From assembly GCA_019359395.1 (NCBI GenBank), contig JAHHHK010000016.1, positions 124,001 to 188,000 on the forward strand: a stretch of 64,000 bases of DNA, in the 5' to 3' direction. This stretch comes from Komarekiella atlantica HA4396-MV6 (GTDB taxonomy: Bacteria; Cyanobacteriota; Cyanobacteriia; Cyanobacteriales; Nostocaceae). A program made the position numbers and the translations under genes. This document shows positions 1-8,219 of this stretch, one piece after another (within the stretch, counting starts at the first letter, position 1; each line of letters opens with the position of its first letter). Under the pieces are notes generated by a model. It made no database searches, had not been told where the DNA came from, and was given only the letters and a program-made list of their open reading frames with translations.

Positions 1-1
1 A

Positions 2-598
2 ATCCATGCAGAATTAGAAAAAAGCTCCCAGAGGCCAGTTTACCTGTGTGGTGAATCCTTTGGCGGTTGTTTGGCGATGAAAGTGGCGATCCAAACGCCG
101 CAGTTATTTAAGCGAATTATTCTAATTAACCCGGCTTCTGCCTTTAAGCTGCGCTCTTGGTTGAATTCGGCATCTCAACTAACTTCCTTTGTACCAGAAT
201 CACTTTATGATATTGGCGCATTGGGGTTATTACCTTTTTTAGCATCTTTGCCACGTATCTCCAGAAGCGATCGCCACGAGCTATTAAAAACTATGCGTTC
301 TGTCCCGCCAGCAACGGTGCTTTGGCGATTGTCTTTAGTACGAGAGTTTCATGTAGATGAGAAGAAGTTACGTCGCCTGACTCAACCAACGTTGCTAATT
401 GCTGGTGCTAGCGATCGCCTTTTGCCTTCTGTAAGTGAAGTGAAGCGGATAGCCAATATTTTACCCAATGCTAAAACGATGGTACTTCCTGATAGCGGAC
501 ACGCCTGCTTGCTAGAAAAAGATATTAATCTCTATGAGATTCTTAAAAGCCAAAACTTTTTAGAAAGTAAGTCTCAAACAGTTAAATCATCCGTGTAA
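2..598 (+). CDS. alpha/beta hydrolase, 5' end outside window
   Basis: The reading frame is open to the left edge, so the N-terminus is missing. The visible part contains a nucleophile elbow GESFGG (near base 50), and towards the C-terminus an acid-containing strand (LLIAGASDRLLP) and a catalytic-histidine motif DSGHACLL, in the order expected of an alpha/beta hydrolase. That supports a Ser-Asp-His hydrolase or acyltransferase; the substrate cannot be read from the sequence. The stop at 596-598 is followed by a 120-base gap before an antitoxin-like gene, so it is probably not co-transcribed with it. The fold is well supported; the function is unassigned. Confidence 0.85.
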   Translation: MHAELEKSSQRPVYLCGESFGGCLAMKVAIQTPQLFKRIILINPASAFKLRSWLNSASQLTSFVPESLYDIGALGLLPFLASLPRISRSDRHELLKTMRSVPPATVLWRLSLVREFHVDEKKLRRLTQPTLLIAGASDRLLPSVSEVKRIANILPNAKTMVLPDSGHACLLEKDINLYEILKSQNFLESKSQTVKSSV

Positions 599-721
599 AA
601 TAAATTATTTATTGGCAACTCAAAATAAAAAAACCGGAATTTACAAGCATTCTGACTACCGAAGATCTGCAAATTATATGTGAAAAAGCTTACAATTTAA
701 TTAATCTTGCCAACACACCTC

Positions 722-970
722 ATGAGCCAAGAAATTGTAAAACTCCAAATTCCTTTTGAATCCTTAGTAAATGCGATCGCTTCACTAGAACTGGAAGAAA
801 AACGCAGATTGTGGCAAATGCTGAATGAGCAGATTACACAAGCAGAAGAAGATTTACTAGAATCAGACCCTTATAATTGGGGACACAAAGGACAGCCAAA
901 AGGCAAGCCAGTAGAGTATATCCCCGGAGTTGGGCTAGCAGTTATCGGCGGTAAGGATGCTCCAGCCTGA
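722..970 (+). CDS. Small antitoxin-like protein paired with a broken PemK/MazF-like toxin
   Basis: An 82-residue protein if started at the ATG at 722; an in-frame TTG at 707 is possible but less likely. It is acidic and helical in the middle (LELEEKRRLWQMLNEQI) and ends in a Gly/Pro-rich tail, resembling small cyanobacterial antitoxin-side proteins. Its stop codon lies inside the next reading frame (957 onward), the usual overlap of antitoxin and toxin genes. The reading frame is intact whereas the downstream toxin is not. The antitoxin role is inferred from partner and layout; no DNA-binding motif was recognised with certainty. Confidence 0.6.
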   Translation: MSQEIVKLQIPFESLVNAIASLELEEKRRLWQMLNEQITQAEEDLLESDPYNWGHKGQPKGKPVEYIPGVGLAVIGGKDAPA

Positions 971-1334
971 TTTACTTGAGTGTGGCGATGTGGTCATAGT
1001 AACTTTACCCAGCCATATTCCCAGAGGACGAGAGCAACAAGGAACTAGACCTGTTGTAGCAGTTGGCTTACCTTGGGGAAAAGTCCGTTATCCAATGCTA
1101 ATGATTACACCTTTGACTACCCAAACAGGTTCATGAGCAGTTAATAATCCCAGCTGATATCCACGTCTGGAAGCTGGTGCTGGTGGGTTATCTCAGCCTT
1201 CTATAGTACTGCTGGATCAAGTCAGGGGGTTAGACACGCACAGAATATTGGCGTATTTAGGAACACTGACCTCTGAGCAATATGCTCCAATTGTTGAGGG
1301 ACTAATGCAGTTGTTAATATCAGAAAATTATTGA
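957..1334 (+). pseudogene. PemK/MazF-like toxin interrupted by two in-frame UGA stops
   Basis: Read from the ATG at 957, the frame gives GDVVIVTLPSHIPRGREQQG, then RPVVAVGLPWGKVRYPMLMI and PLTTQTGS: the beta-strand pattern of PemK/MazF-type mRNA interferases. TGA codons occur in frame at 1134-1136 and 1155-1157. After them the same frame continues with family-like sequence (SQPSIVLLDQVRGLDTHRIL) to a normal stop at 1332-1334. The gene has therefore lost function by point changes without a frameshift. It overlaps the antitoxin-like gene by 14 bases. UGA is an ordinary stop in this organism, so a full-length product is not expected. Confidence 0.75.
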
Positions 1335-1483
1335 TTTTGAGTAGGCTAAAATACCAAATAGCAATATTATTTGCTCAACATTATTCACCTTTTATCTAAC
1401 AAGTTGTGCTTGTTGGCAGATGTCAAGCCCCTCATATTTTAGCTACAACCAGAATAGAAAGACTTTTATGACGGTGCTTAGCA
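1335..1483. other. Short gap, no gene seen
   Basis: About 150 bases between the toxin remnant and the next plus-strand gene. AT-rich; no hairpin with a T-run and no convincing reading frame was seen. Confidence 0.5.
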
Positions 1484-2626
1484 ATGACAGACAAACCCCA
1501 ACAACAAACAAAGGTGAACCAATCAGTTAATTCACCCACAAAATCTTTAGAAGTAGAAATCAAGGCTAAACCATCAGAAGAGGAGCCGTCTGTATTCGAG
1601 TCTTTTGTTAAAAATGCCGCCCAAATTGTCACTACAGCAATTGAAGTAGGACAAGCGGCGACTAAACAAACACACAACTTAATTGAGCAAACAACTCAAA
1701 CCACCGGAAAGGTAGTGAATCGCCTCAGCGAGAATTGGCTGATTAGAAAACTATCTGGAGTATTAAATCTTAATTGGCTGATTGGTGCTACTGATGTTGT
1801 GGATTTGGAAAAAGCAGAAGTTGCGGTGAATAAATTAAAGCAACAATATCCCAATGAATCACCCAGTCAGATTTCCCACCGAATTATGGTAGAAAAAGCA
1901 ACTAAAGCAGGCGGAATTGGGCTAGCAACTAGTATTTTACCAGGAGTTGCAGTAGCATTCCTAGCAATTGATTTAGCAGCAACAACAAAGTTGCAGTCAG
2001 AAATGCTTTATCAGATTGCATCTGCTTATGGCTTAAATTTAAAAGACCCGGCTAGGAAGGGCGAAGTTTTGGCAATTTTTGGTTTAGCGTTAGGTGGTGG
2101 TCGTCTTTTGAAAGCTGCGGGTTTAGGTTTGCTGCGAAATGTGCCTTTTGCTGGTGCAGCGATCGCCGCTAGCTCAAATGCAACGATGATCTATTCATTG
2201 GGATATGCTGCTTGTCGATTTTATGAAGCCAAGCTGGATGAATCAACTTCTCTCAATTCACAGACATTGGCAAATTTAAAAGCAGAGAGCGAAAAGTATC
2301 TGGAAAAAGCGATCGCTCAAGAGGCAATCATGGATCAAATTTTAGTTCACATGATTCTGGCGAGTCATCCAGAGAAAACTTGGTCAGAAATTTTACCAGA
2401 GTTAAAAGCGCTAAACCTAAGTTCTACCTCGCTAGAAGCCATAGCGCAAAATATTAAGTCACCCCAGCCTTTAGATACCTTAATTAGCCAACTCAACCGT
2501 GATTTTGCCATACCTTTACTAGCACAGTGCAAAAAAATTGCCCAACTTGACAATCAGACTACACCAGTTGAGCAACAAGTGATTGATGCGATCGCTGCTA
2601 AATTTAACCTTGAAAACAGGCAATAG
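1484..2626 (+). CDS. Hypothetical protein with a hydrophobic, glycine-rich EcsC/DUF697-like core
   Basis: A 380-residue protein. Residues 1-60 are polar and charged, and about 60-110 are amphipathic. The middle (about 145-265) holds two hydrophobic glycine/alanine-rich stretches (GIGLATSILPGVAVAFLAID and LAIFGLALGGGRLLKAAGLG), then an alanine-rich stretch and a motif like YSLGYAACRFYEAK. This resembles the membrane-associated DUF697 or EcsC-type domains of cyanobacteria, but I cannot choose between them. The C-terminal 100 residues are helical and soluble. It stands alone on the plus strand with its own gap upstream. The gene is real by codon use and length; its function is unknown. Confidence 0.7.
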   Translation: MTDKPQQQTKVNQSVNSPTKSLEVEIKAKPSEEEPSVFESFVKNAAQIVTTAIEVGQAATKQTHNLIEQTTQTTGKVVNRLSENWLIRKLSGVLNLNWLIGATDVVDLEKAEVAVNKLKQQYPNESPSQISHRIMVEKATKAGGIGLATSILPGVAVAFLAIDLAATTKLQSEMLYQIASAYGLNLKDPARKGEVLAIFGLALGGGRLLKAAGLGLLRNVPFAGAAIAASSNATMIYSLGYAACRFYEAKLDESTSLNSQTLANLKAESEKYLEKAIAQEAIMDQILVHMILASHPEKTWSEILPELKALNLSSTSLEAIAQNIKSPQPLDTLISQLNRDFAIPLLAQCKKIAQLDNQTTPVEQQVIDAIAAKFNLENRQ

Positions 2627-2676
2627 GGAATGCGCGATCGTTGTTATGATTGCATAAAATACTGAAATAATCGCGT

Positions 2677-3095
2677 TTAGGAATTACCTTGACTCCAATC
2701 TTCAATTTCTAAGCCTGCAATTTTCTCGAAATCTCTGTAATTGTTAATCGCAATCACCAAATTGTTAGTAATAGCAATTCCTGCAATGAGAATATCAATA
2801 TCGTCTACTGGTGTCCCCTTCTTTCTTAACTTGGCATAAATATCACCAGAAATCGTTGTAGATTCTGTAGTCAGAGGCAATACTGTATTATATGAAACAA
2901 ATTCTAAAAAAGATGTTAGTTGTTTCTGTACGTCACGGTGCTTCAATCCGCTAACCATTTCATAATAGGTGATAATACTAATGTTGATTTTTTGTCATAT
3001 TCTTGAATATATGCATTAAAGTTTTCAATCACCAGAGGTTGATTGCGGAAAAATAAGGATAAGATGTTGGTATCAACCAAGGTCGATTTCATCAT
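2677..3095 (-). pseudogene. PIN-domain (VapC-type) toxin, frameshifted in a poly-A tract
   Basis: From the ATG at 3095 the minus strand reads MMKSTLVDTNILSLFF, the start of a PIN nuclease with its first acidic residue. The frame breaks at a run of six A (T at 2988-2993 on the plus strand). In the other frame the protein continues as INISIITYYEMVSGLKHRDV to the stop at 2677, including the second acidic patch VDDIDILIAGIAI. An indel of one or two A restores one PIN protein of about 138 residues. The start overlaps the antitoxin gene by 23 bases. It could be a pseudogene, a sequencing error in the homopolymer, or slippage-controlled expression. Confidence 0.75.
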
Positions 3096-3336
3096 TTCTT
3101 CTCCCAAAAAAAGCCTGCTGGCGACGTGTGATTATTTCTTCATTTAAGTCAGCAAATGTTTCATCTGACATATCATTCCAGCAACCAGCGAACTGCATAA
3201 TTCGTTCTGGTGTACCTTTAGATGCCTCAACACCAACTCGAAAATAATAAATAAAATTATATAATTCTTCGAGCTTTTCTTCGGGAATGAGATTTATTTC
3301 TTTCAAGAGTCTTGTACGTATATTTGATCGTTCCAT
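3073..3336 (-). CDS. VapB-like antitoxin upstream of the broken PIN toxin
   Basis: An intact 87-residue protein beginning MERSNIRTRLLKEINLIPEE. The first half (LIPEEKLEELYNFIYYFRVG) matches the helical 'EKLEELYNFI' pattern of small cyanobacterial antitoxins paired with PIN toxins; the tail is charged (ITRRQQAFFGRRNDEIDLG). Its last 23 bases overlap the start of the PIN gene in another frame, a standard antitoxin-toxin arrangement that couples translation. It would neutralise the PIN ribonuclease and probably repress its own promoter. Role inferred from size, order and overlap. Confidence 0.7.
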   Translation of the reverse strand: MERSNIRTRLLKEINLIPEEKLEELYNFIYYFRVGVEASKGTPERIMQFAGCWNDMSDETFADLNEEIITRRQQAFFGRRNDEIDLG

Positions 3337-3773
3337 ATAGCAAATTTTTGTCTATTAATTACGGAATAAATTAATTATATTTGATAGTTCGTAGTTTATT
3401 TTTGGATATTTTTTTAATCGGCAGTCCCTTAATTAAGAGCGATCGCTCTTTTGAGTGCGTGAATTACTGAAATGAATTAGTAAACTGGAGTTTGAGAAAG
3501 CAATCTGTCTTTCTGCTTACTAAAATCGCCTTTATATGTTTTGTTGATGATAGTAATGAGGAAAGGCGATCGCTACAGTATACGAAGAAATATAAATCGT
3601 CCGTAGGGGTACAAAGCGAAACCCAACAAAACCAAGAATTTTTCGTGTTGGGTTGCCCTGCGGTTACTCCTGCGGAGAACTCATAAAAGTAGCCGCTAGC
3701 CTATCTTTTGGGAACGACTTCATCGAACGGTAACGCTCCGCGTCTACGTCCCTCAACTCCATCTACCCCAGTT
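3337..3773. other. Intergenic gap with repeat-like sequence, no gene
   Basis: 437 bases between a minus-strand antitoxin start and the end of the next minus-strand gene. It contains HIP1-type sites (gagcgatcgctc near 3439, ggcgatcgct near 3567) and GC-rich fragments (ctgcggttactcctgcggag near 3660) that resemble the dispersed repeats seen elsewhere in this window. A 64-codon open frame at 3492-3686 has no coding character. Confidence 0.5.
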
Positions 3774-4193
3774 TTAGTTTTTAGGTTTAACTGAACTGTA
3801 TTGGCTGATATATTCAATAATTAATAACCTTAAATAGTTAAGTTTTTCTATATAAAGTTTTACCTGGGGAAATTGACTGTCTTCTGAAAAGTACCAATCG
3901 GCAAAATAAAAAATATCAAATATATTCATTTTTGTTAATTTGTTAATTATATCTTGATAATTTTCTAAGACATCATTAGCAATCACTTGAGACGCACAAC
4001 CCTCAATATCAGTTGTAAAAATTTCGATTTCCCCTAATATGCTAAAGTCTTTTGACTCTTCCCATATATTTATTTGCCGTCTTTCTTCGCGTGTATTTTT
4101 ATAATCAATTAACAACTGCTGCAATACTTTACCAATGTAGTTCTTGGCAGTCTGGAAATTTTTAGGTGTATTTGATGTTGTGAGGTTTTGCAT
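3774..4193 (-). CDS. Hypothetical protein, candidate immunity protein for the upstream broken toxin-like gene
   Basis: A 139-residue acidic, soluble protein with no signal peptide or membrane segment; I do not recognise a family. It starts at 4193, only eight bases after the true stop (4202) of the toxin-like gene upstream, so the two are almost certainly co-transcribed. Size, acidity and position directly behind a small toxin-like C-terminal domain fit an immunity protein of a polymorphic toxin pair. The frame is intact whereas its partner is frameshifted. The immunity role is inference from context only. Confidence 0.5.
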   Translation of the reverse strand: MQNLTTSNTPKNFQTAKNYIGKVLQQLLIDYKNTREERRQINIWEESKDFSILGEIEIFTTDIEGCASQVIANDVLENYQDIINKLTKMNIFDIFYFADWYFSEDSQFPQVKLYIEKLNYLRLLIIEYISQYSSVKPKN

Positions 4194-4201
4194 ACAAATT
4201 A

Positions 4202-4542
4202 CTAGTTTTCACCGTATGAAACAATTTTGCCATTCCTTTCAATTATAAATTCATTTCCTTTATTCCATCTATTTGCACCATCGCTAAGTATTGTCTTTCG
4301 AGCGCTTTTTTAGTGAAATTATTTGCTTTTCTTAAATATTTTAAATAACTGTTGTTAAAATCGTGTCTGTCAGCATGATTAACAATGCTATTAGCTAAAG
4401 TTGGATAGGTGGCTTTATCCCAATTCTCCATGAGTGTCTTCATTTCAGCAATCTCAGTATCTATGTATCCGCTAAATAAAATTTCTTCATAGGGATCTAC
4501 TTTTTGAGGCTGAGTAGGTTCATCTTGGCTATTGGGATTCAT
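4202..4542 (-). pseudogene. Toxin-like small protein, frameshifted near its C-terminus
   Basis: From the ATG at 4542 the frame runs 99 codons to a stop at 4243, ending in an unconvincing tail (ERQYLAMVQIDGIKEMNL). In the neighbouring frame, around 4290-4296, coding-like sequence starts (ARKTILSDGANRWNKGNEF, then IIERNGKIVSYGEN) and ends at the stop 4202-4204. Joining the frames gives about 113 residues with a HADRHDF...YLRKANNF...GKIVSYG pattern, which resembles C-terminal RNase-type toxin domains of polymorphic toxin systems. A 2-base insertion (extra GC in gcgctc) or 1-base loss explains the break. It would have been the toxin partner of the downstream gene. Confidence 0.55.
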
Positions 4543-4584
4543 CCAAAGTGATTATAATTAGTTTCTTTGCGCTAATAACGAATT

Positions 4585-4911
4585 TTAATCTACTCCCAAA
4601 ATTCCAAAATGCGAATCGCATTTCTTGGTAGCGATGTTTTGGCTTTCAAGACAGTCGCTAAATTGAGATTTTTTAACTAATAACTGTTGATCCCGTGTTG
4701 TGTCAAATAGGCTATATAAAGAATTCAGCGCCTCAAGCAGCAGTCCTTGGTTAGTTTCCAAAGGCTGGACAGCAATCCGTGTAACTAGCTCAACATAAAG
4801 CGACCATGCAGCCCTTCGTTCTGTGGGGTCAGCTTCCAATTCCGCTGAACCAATGCCAAAGGAAAGCCTCACAGATACTTTTTTCAACTTAGCACCGTCT
4901 GATTTAGGCAT
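4585..4911 (-). CDS. Hypothetical protein, possibly C-terminally truncated
   Basis: A 108-residue protein. The first ~75 residues (KKVSVRLSFGIGSAELEADP, then RRAAWSLYVELVTRIAVQPL) look like a well-conserved domain: regular strands and helices with no low complexity. After FDTTRD the composition changes and the tail (KKSQFSDCLESQNIATKKCD) looks like read-through into unrelated DNA, so the gene may have lost its 3' part. It lies 43 bases upstream of the toxin-like pair on the same strand. I do not recognise the family and assign no function. Confidence 0.45.
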   Translation of the reverse strand: MPKSDGAKLKKVSVRLSFGIGSAELEADPTERRAAWSLYVELVTRIAVQPLETNQGLLLEALNSLYSLFDTTRDQQLLVKKSQFSDCLESQNIATKKCDSHFGILGVD

Positions 4912-5243
4912 ATTTTTAACTAAGCTAAGTTTCTATTATGGCTAGTATATTCACTGCATAACGGTTTAATAGCAGAGATGCTGTTTGCAATAACTACATA
5001 TAGATTGCGTTAACTTTCAGCAAAAAAGCAACCAAAGCATCTTAACCTTCTTGTGAGATGCGCGTCTCACCCATCCTATCAACTGGGCGCTGATGTTGCT
5101 CACCCCACAAAATTGGATAATTTATTTATTGGAGTTCTCGAAAACTGGTTAATAATCCCCAATTCCCCAATCCCTCTGCAAGCATGAACAAAGGATTTTA
5201 AGCAATACTGGTACAAGAAGGAATACTTACACAAAATCCAAAA
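4912..5243. other. Divergent intergenic region, no gene
   Basis: 332 bases between a minus-strand gene and pepA; it must hold the promoters of both. A fragment near 5053-5085 (gatgcgcgtctcacccatcc) looks repeat-derived, and 5152-5172 (aataatccccaattccccaa) resembles STRR-type debris. No terminator or RNA gene was seen. Confidence 0.4.
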
Positions 5244-6725
5244 ATGGCAATTCAACCTAGTGATACGCCTTTACTAGAGTGGGCAGGCGATAGTTTGGCA
5301 ATTGGATTATTTGAAGATGCAGTAGAGTTAACTGGTGAACTAGCAACTTTAAATGAAAAGTTTAGCGGAATCTTAAAAGAACTAATTGCCGAAGAGGAAT
5401 TTACAGCAAAAGCTAACAGCACCATCTTCACCCGTGTAGGTGCTGGTAGCCCAGTTCGTAAAGTCATTTTAGTAGGTTTAGGAAAACCAGAAGCACTAAA
5501 ATTAGACACCCTGCGACGCGCTGCTGCGGCTGTAGCCAGGGTAGCCAAAAAGCAAAAAAGCAAAACTTTGGGGTTTAGTTTTCCATTATGGAACAACGAC
5601 CCCGCAGCAACCGCTCAAGCGATCGCAGAAGGTGTGCAACTGGCACTTTACCAAGATATTCGCTTTAAGTCAGAGCCAGAAGATAAAGGGCCACAAATCG
5701 AAACCGTAGATTTACTAGGATTCGGTGGGCAAGAAACAGCCATTAGCCGCGCCAATCAAATCGTATCAGGAGTAATCTTAGCGCGACAGTTGGTAGCAGC
5801 CCCAGCCAACGCAGTTACACCAATTACTTTGGCAGAAACAGCTCAAGCGATCGCTAAAGATCACGGTTTGCAAGTAGAAATTCTGGAGCGAGAAGACTGT
5901 GAAAAATTAGGTATGGGTGCTTTTTTAGGCGTCGCTCAAGCTTCGGAATTACCACCTAAATTCATTCACCTAACTTACAAGCCAGAAGGTACACCTAAAA
6001 AGAAACTGGCAATTATCGGCAAAGGTTTAACCTTCGACTCTGGTGGACTCAACATCAAAGGTGCTGGTAGCGGCATCGAAACCATGAAAATTGATATGGG
6101 TGGAGCCGCTGCTACTTTCGGCGCAGCAAAAGCAATAGCTCAGATCAAGCCAGATGTTGAAGTTCACTTTATCTCAGCAGCGACCGAAAATATGATTAGC
6201 GGTCGCGCCATGCACCCTGGAGACGTTCTTACAGCATCTAATGGCAAAACAATAGAAGTAAACAACACCGACGCTGAAGGACGTTTAACCCTAGCAGATG
6301 CCTTGGTATATACCGACAAACTAGGATTAGATGCGATCGTTGATTTAGCTACCTTGACTGGTGCAAACGTCATAGCCTTGGGTGATGACATAGCTGGTTT
6401 GTTCACTCCCAATGATGCTGTAGCTGCTGAACTAGAAAAAGCTGCTGAAGCATCAGGAGAAAAGATTTGGCGGATGCCAATGGAAGAAAAATATTTTGAA
6501 GGGCTGAAATCTGGCATTGCGGACATGAAAAACACTGGGCCGCGTCCAGGTGGAGCCATTACCGCCGCCCTTTTCCTCAAACAGTTTGTCAAAGAAACCC
6601 CTTGGGCACACTTAGATATTGCTGGCCCAGTGTGGACAGATAAAGAAAATGGCTACAACGGTTCAGGTGCAACTGGTTACGGCGTTCGTACGTTGGTTAA
6701 CTGGGTACTAGGGGCTGGGGATTAG
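5244..6725 (+). CDS. pepA: Cytosolic leucyl aminopeptidase (M17 family)
   Basis: A 493-residue protein of normal length for the family. It removes N-terminal residues, preferentially leucine, from peptides in the cytoplasm as a two-metal hexameric enzyme. The M17 signature [14 protein letters not shown] is present near residue 345, and the metal-ligand region [14 protein letters not shown] lies near 270. The N-terminal third is the usual variable domain. The start at 5244 ([11 protein letters not shown]) matches cyanobacterial family members. The last codons (VLGAGD, stop at 6723) run straight into a GGGACTG heptamer array, so the 3' end may have been reshaped by the repeat. Monocistronic. 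Confidence 0.97.
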   Translation: MAIQPSDTPLLEWAGDSLAIGLFEDAVELTGELATLNEKFSGILKELIAEEEFTAKANSTIFTRVGAGSPVRKVILVGLGKPEALKLDTLRRAAAAVARVAKKQKSKTLGFSFPLWNNDPAATAQAIAEGVQLALYQDIRFKSEPEDKGPQIETVDLLGFGGQETAISRANQIVSGVILARQLVAAPANAVTPITLAETAQAIAKDHGLQVEILEREDCEKLGMGAFLGVAQASELPPKFIHLTYKPEGTPKKKLAIIGKGLTFDSGGLNIKGAGSGIETMKIDMGGAAATFGAAKAIAQIKPDVEVHFISAATENMISGRAMHPGDVLTASNGKTIEVNNTDAEGRLTLADALVYTDKLGLDAIVDLATLTGANVIALGDDIAGLFTPNDAVAAELEKAAEASGEKIWRMPMEEKYFEGLKSGIADMKNTGPRPGGAITAALFLKQFVKETPWAHLDIAGPVWTDKENGYNGSGATGYGVRTLVNWVLGAGD

Positions 6726-6775
6726 GGACTGGGGACTGGGGACTGGGGACTGGGGACTGGGGACTGGGGGCTAGG
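6716..6775. repeat. STRR heptamer array (GGGACTG)n after pepA
   Basis: About seven consecutive heptamers of GGGACTG begin at the pepA stop codon and degrade into ctaggggg at 6771-6778. This is the short tandemly repeated repetitive (STRR) type known from heterocystous cyanobacteria. The same heptamer recurs at 10304-10329, at 55745-55815 and inside mutS2. Confidence 0.9.
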
Positions 6776-6851
6776 GGGAAAGAATTCTTTTAATCCTCAA
6801 CACAATATTCAATCCACTAATCCCTACCTAATACAATCTCTAATGCCCAAT
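6776..6851. repeat. 76-bp dispersed repeat, copy 1
   Basis: A 76-base stretch (starting gggaaagaattcttttaatc, ending ctaatgcccaat) recurs at 10327-10402 with essentially one or two differences. Both copies directly follow a GGGACTG heptamer array and a gene end. No reading frame lies within it. The rest of the gap to 7000 is unremarkable. Confidence 0.9.
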
Positions 6852-7000
6852 CCCCAATCTCCCACACTTCGTGTTATTATCCTTTGCCTGCTGCCAAAAC
6901 TTGTTGCAATACTAACAGAAGTAAATTGGCAGTTATAAATTTACGCTTTTTCAGCAAAGCCATCTGGTAAAATTTGTAAGGTTTCTAATAGCTCTAAGCA

Positions 7001-8023
7001 ATGGGATCGACTCGCGTACGGATCGCAATTGATGCAATGGGAGGGGATCACGCACCCGGTGAAATCGTTGCTGGCGCACTGCGGGCACGAGAAGAATTGG
7101 GTGTAGAAGTATTATTGGTAGGTGATCCCCAACAAATTAAAGCTGCCTTGCCGCCAAAAACAAATATCGGGCAGGTGGAGATCGTTCCTGCACAGGAAGC
7201 GATCGCGATGGACGAGGAGCCTTTAAGTGCAGTTAGACGCAAACCCCAGGCCTCTATTAATGTGGCTATGGATTTAGTCAAGCAACAACAGGCAGATGCC
7301 GTTTTTTCTGCCGGACACTCTGGAGCAGCAATGGCAGCCGCTTTGCTGCGCTTAGGACGATTACCAGGAATTGACCGCCCAGCAATCGGGACTGTTTTCC
7401 CCACGATTGTGGCTGGCAAACCAGTACTCATACTTGATGTCGGCGCAAATGTAGACTGTCGTCCTAAGTTTTTAGAGCAGTTTGCCGTAATGGGATCAGC
7501 TTACAGTCAGTACGTCTTAGGTACTAGCGAACCCAAGGTAGGTTTATTAAATATTGGAGAAGAAGATTCTAAGGGCAATGACGCAGCCGTCCGCGCCCAC
7601 CAATTATTACGCGAAAATTCCCAAATTAATTTTATTGGTAATGCTGAAGGACGTGATGTGCTTTCTGGCCGCTTTGATGTAATTGTCTGTGATGGCTTTG
7701 TCGGCAATGTATTATTAAAATTCGCCGAAGCAGTCGGAGAAGTAATTCTGCAAATCTTGCGAGAAGAATTACCCCAAGGATTGCACGGTCAAATCGGCTC
7801 AGCACTTTTAAAACCAAACCTGAAGCGGATTAAGCAGCGAATGGATCATGCAGAACATGGTGGTGCTCTATTGTTAGGTGTTGCAGGAGTCTGTTTTATT
7901 GGTCATGGTAGCTCCCAAGCACCTTCAATTTTTAACGCAATTCGGATGGCAAAAGAAGCCGTTGACAACGAGGTGCTGCAACGAATTCAGTCACAATATA
8001 TCCTAGAGCGCGAAAGTGGTTAG
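7001..8023 (+). CDS. plsX: Phosphate acyltransferase PlsX
   Basis: A 340-residue protein. PlsX converts acyl-ACP and phosphate to acyl-phosphate, the acyl donor for glycerol-3-phosphate acylation at the membrane. The N-terminal motif IAIDAMGGDHAPGEIV is diagnostic, with further family blocks FSAGHSGAAMAAALLRLGR (about 105-123), LDVGANVDCRPKFL and VCDGFVGNVLLKF. The start at 7001 gives a short MGSTRVR leader before the core. It is the first gene of a lipid cluster plsX-fabH-fabD-plsC, although about 200 bases of repeats separate it from fabH. Confidence 0.97.
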   Translation: MGSTRVRIAIDAMGGDHAPGEIVAGALRAREELGVEVLLVGDPQQIKAALPPKTNIGQVEIVPAQEAIAMDEEPLSAVRRKPQASINVAMDLVKQQQADAVFSAGHSGAAMAAALLRLGRLPGIDRPAIGTVFPTIVAGKPVLILDVGANVDCRPKFLEQFAVMGSAYSQYVLGTSEPKVGLLNIGEEDSKGNDAAVRAHQLLRENSQINFIGNAEGRDVLSGRFDVIVCDGFVGNVLLKFAEAVGEVILQILREELPQGLHGQIGSALLKPNLKRIKQRMDHAEHGGALLLGVAGVCFIGHGSSQAPSIFNAIRMAKEAVDNEVLQRIQSQYILERESG

Positions 8024-8045
8024 CGATTAGTCATAAGTCATTGAG

Positions 8046-8200
8046 TAACTTGTCATTTGTAAGGACGAAGGACAAAGGACAAATGACAAAGCGCAAAGTC
8101 TGGGCGGAGGTTTCCTCCGTTGGCGCAGCCCGCCGTTCGTGCAGCGTTCCGCAGGAAAGGCATCAGAACTTTGTAAGAGAGGACAAAAGACAAAAAGCTG
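8046..8200. repeat. Dispersed repeat cluster between plsX and fabH
   Basis: Heptamer-like units (ggacgaa, ggacaaa, ggacaaa, tgacaaa) at 8062-8092 precede a GC-rich palindromic piece (gcggaggtttcctccgt, 8105-8121; ggcgcagcccgccg, 8121-8134; ccgcaggaaaggcatc, 8149-8164). Read on the minus strand it resembles the element at 20501-20571: GATGCC, TTTCCTGCGGA, then GGCGGGCTGCGCC. Confidence 0.7.
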
Positions 8201-8219
8201 ATAGCTTGGGAGATTAGGA

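Noticed and set aside
957-1334. UGA recoding (Trp or selenocysteine) in the PemK-like gene
   Set aside because: All other genes in the window use UGA as a normal stop, no selenocysteine element was seen, and the second UGA does not fall at a plausible Cys/Trp position.
3492-3686. 64-codon plus-strand frame
   Set aside because: Mixed composition without coding character, partly repeat-derived (cctgcggttactcctgcgg).
6716-6775. CRISPR array
   Set aside because: The heptamer arrays have no spacers and a 7-base period; they are STRR repeats. No cas gene is present.
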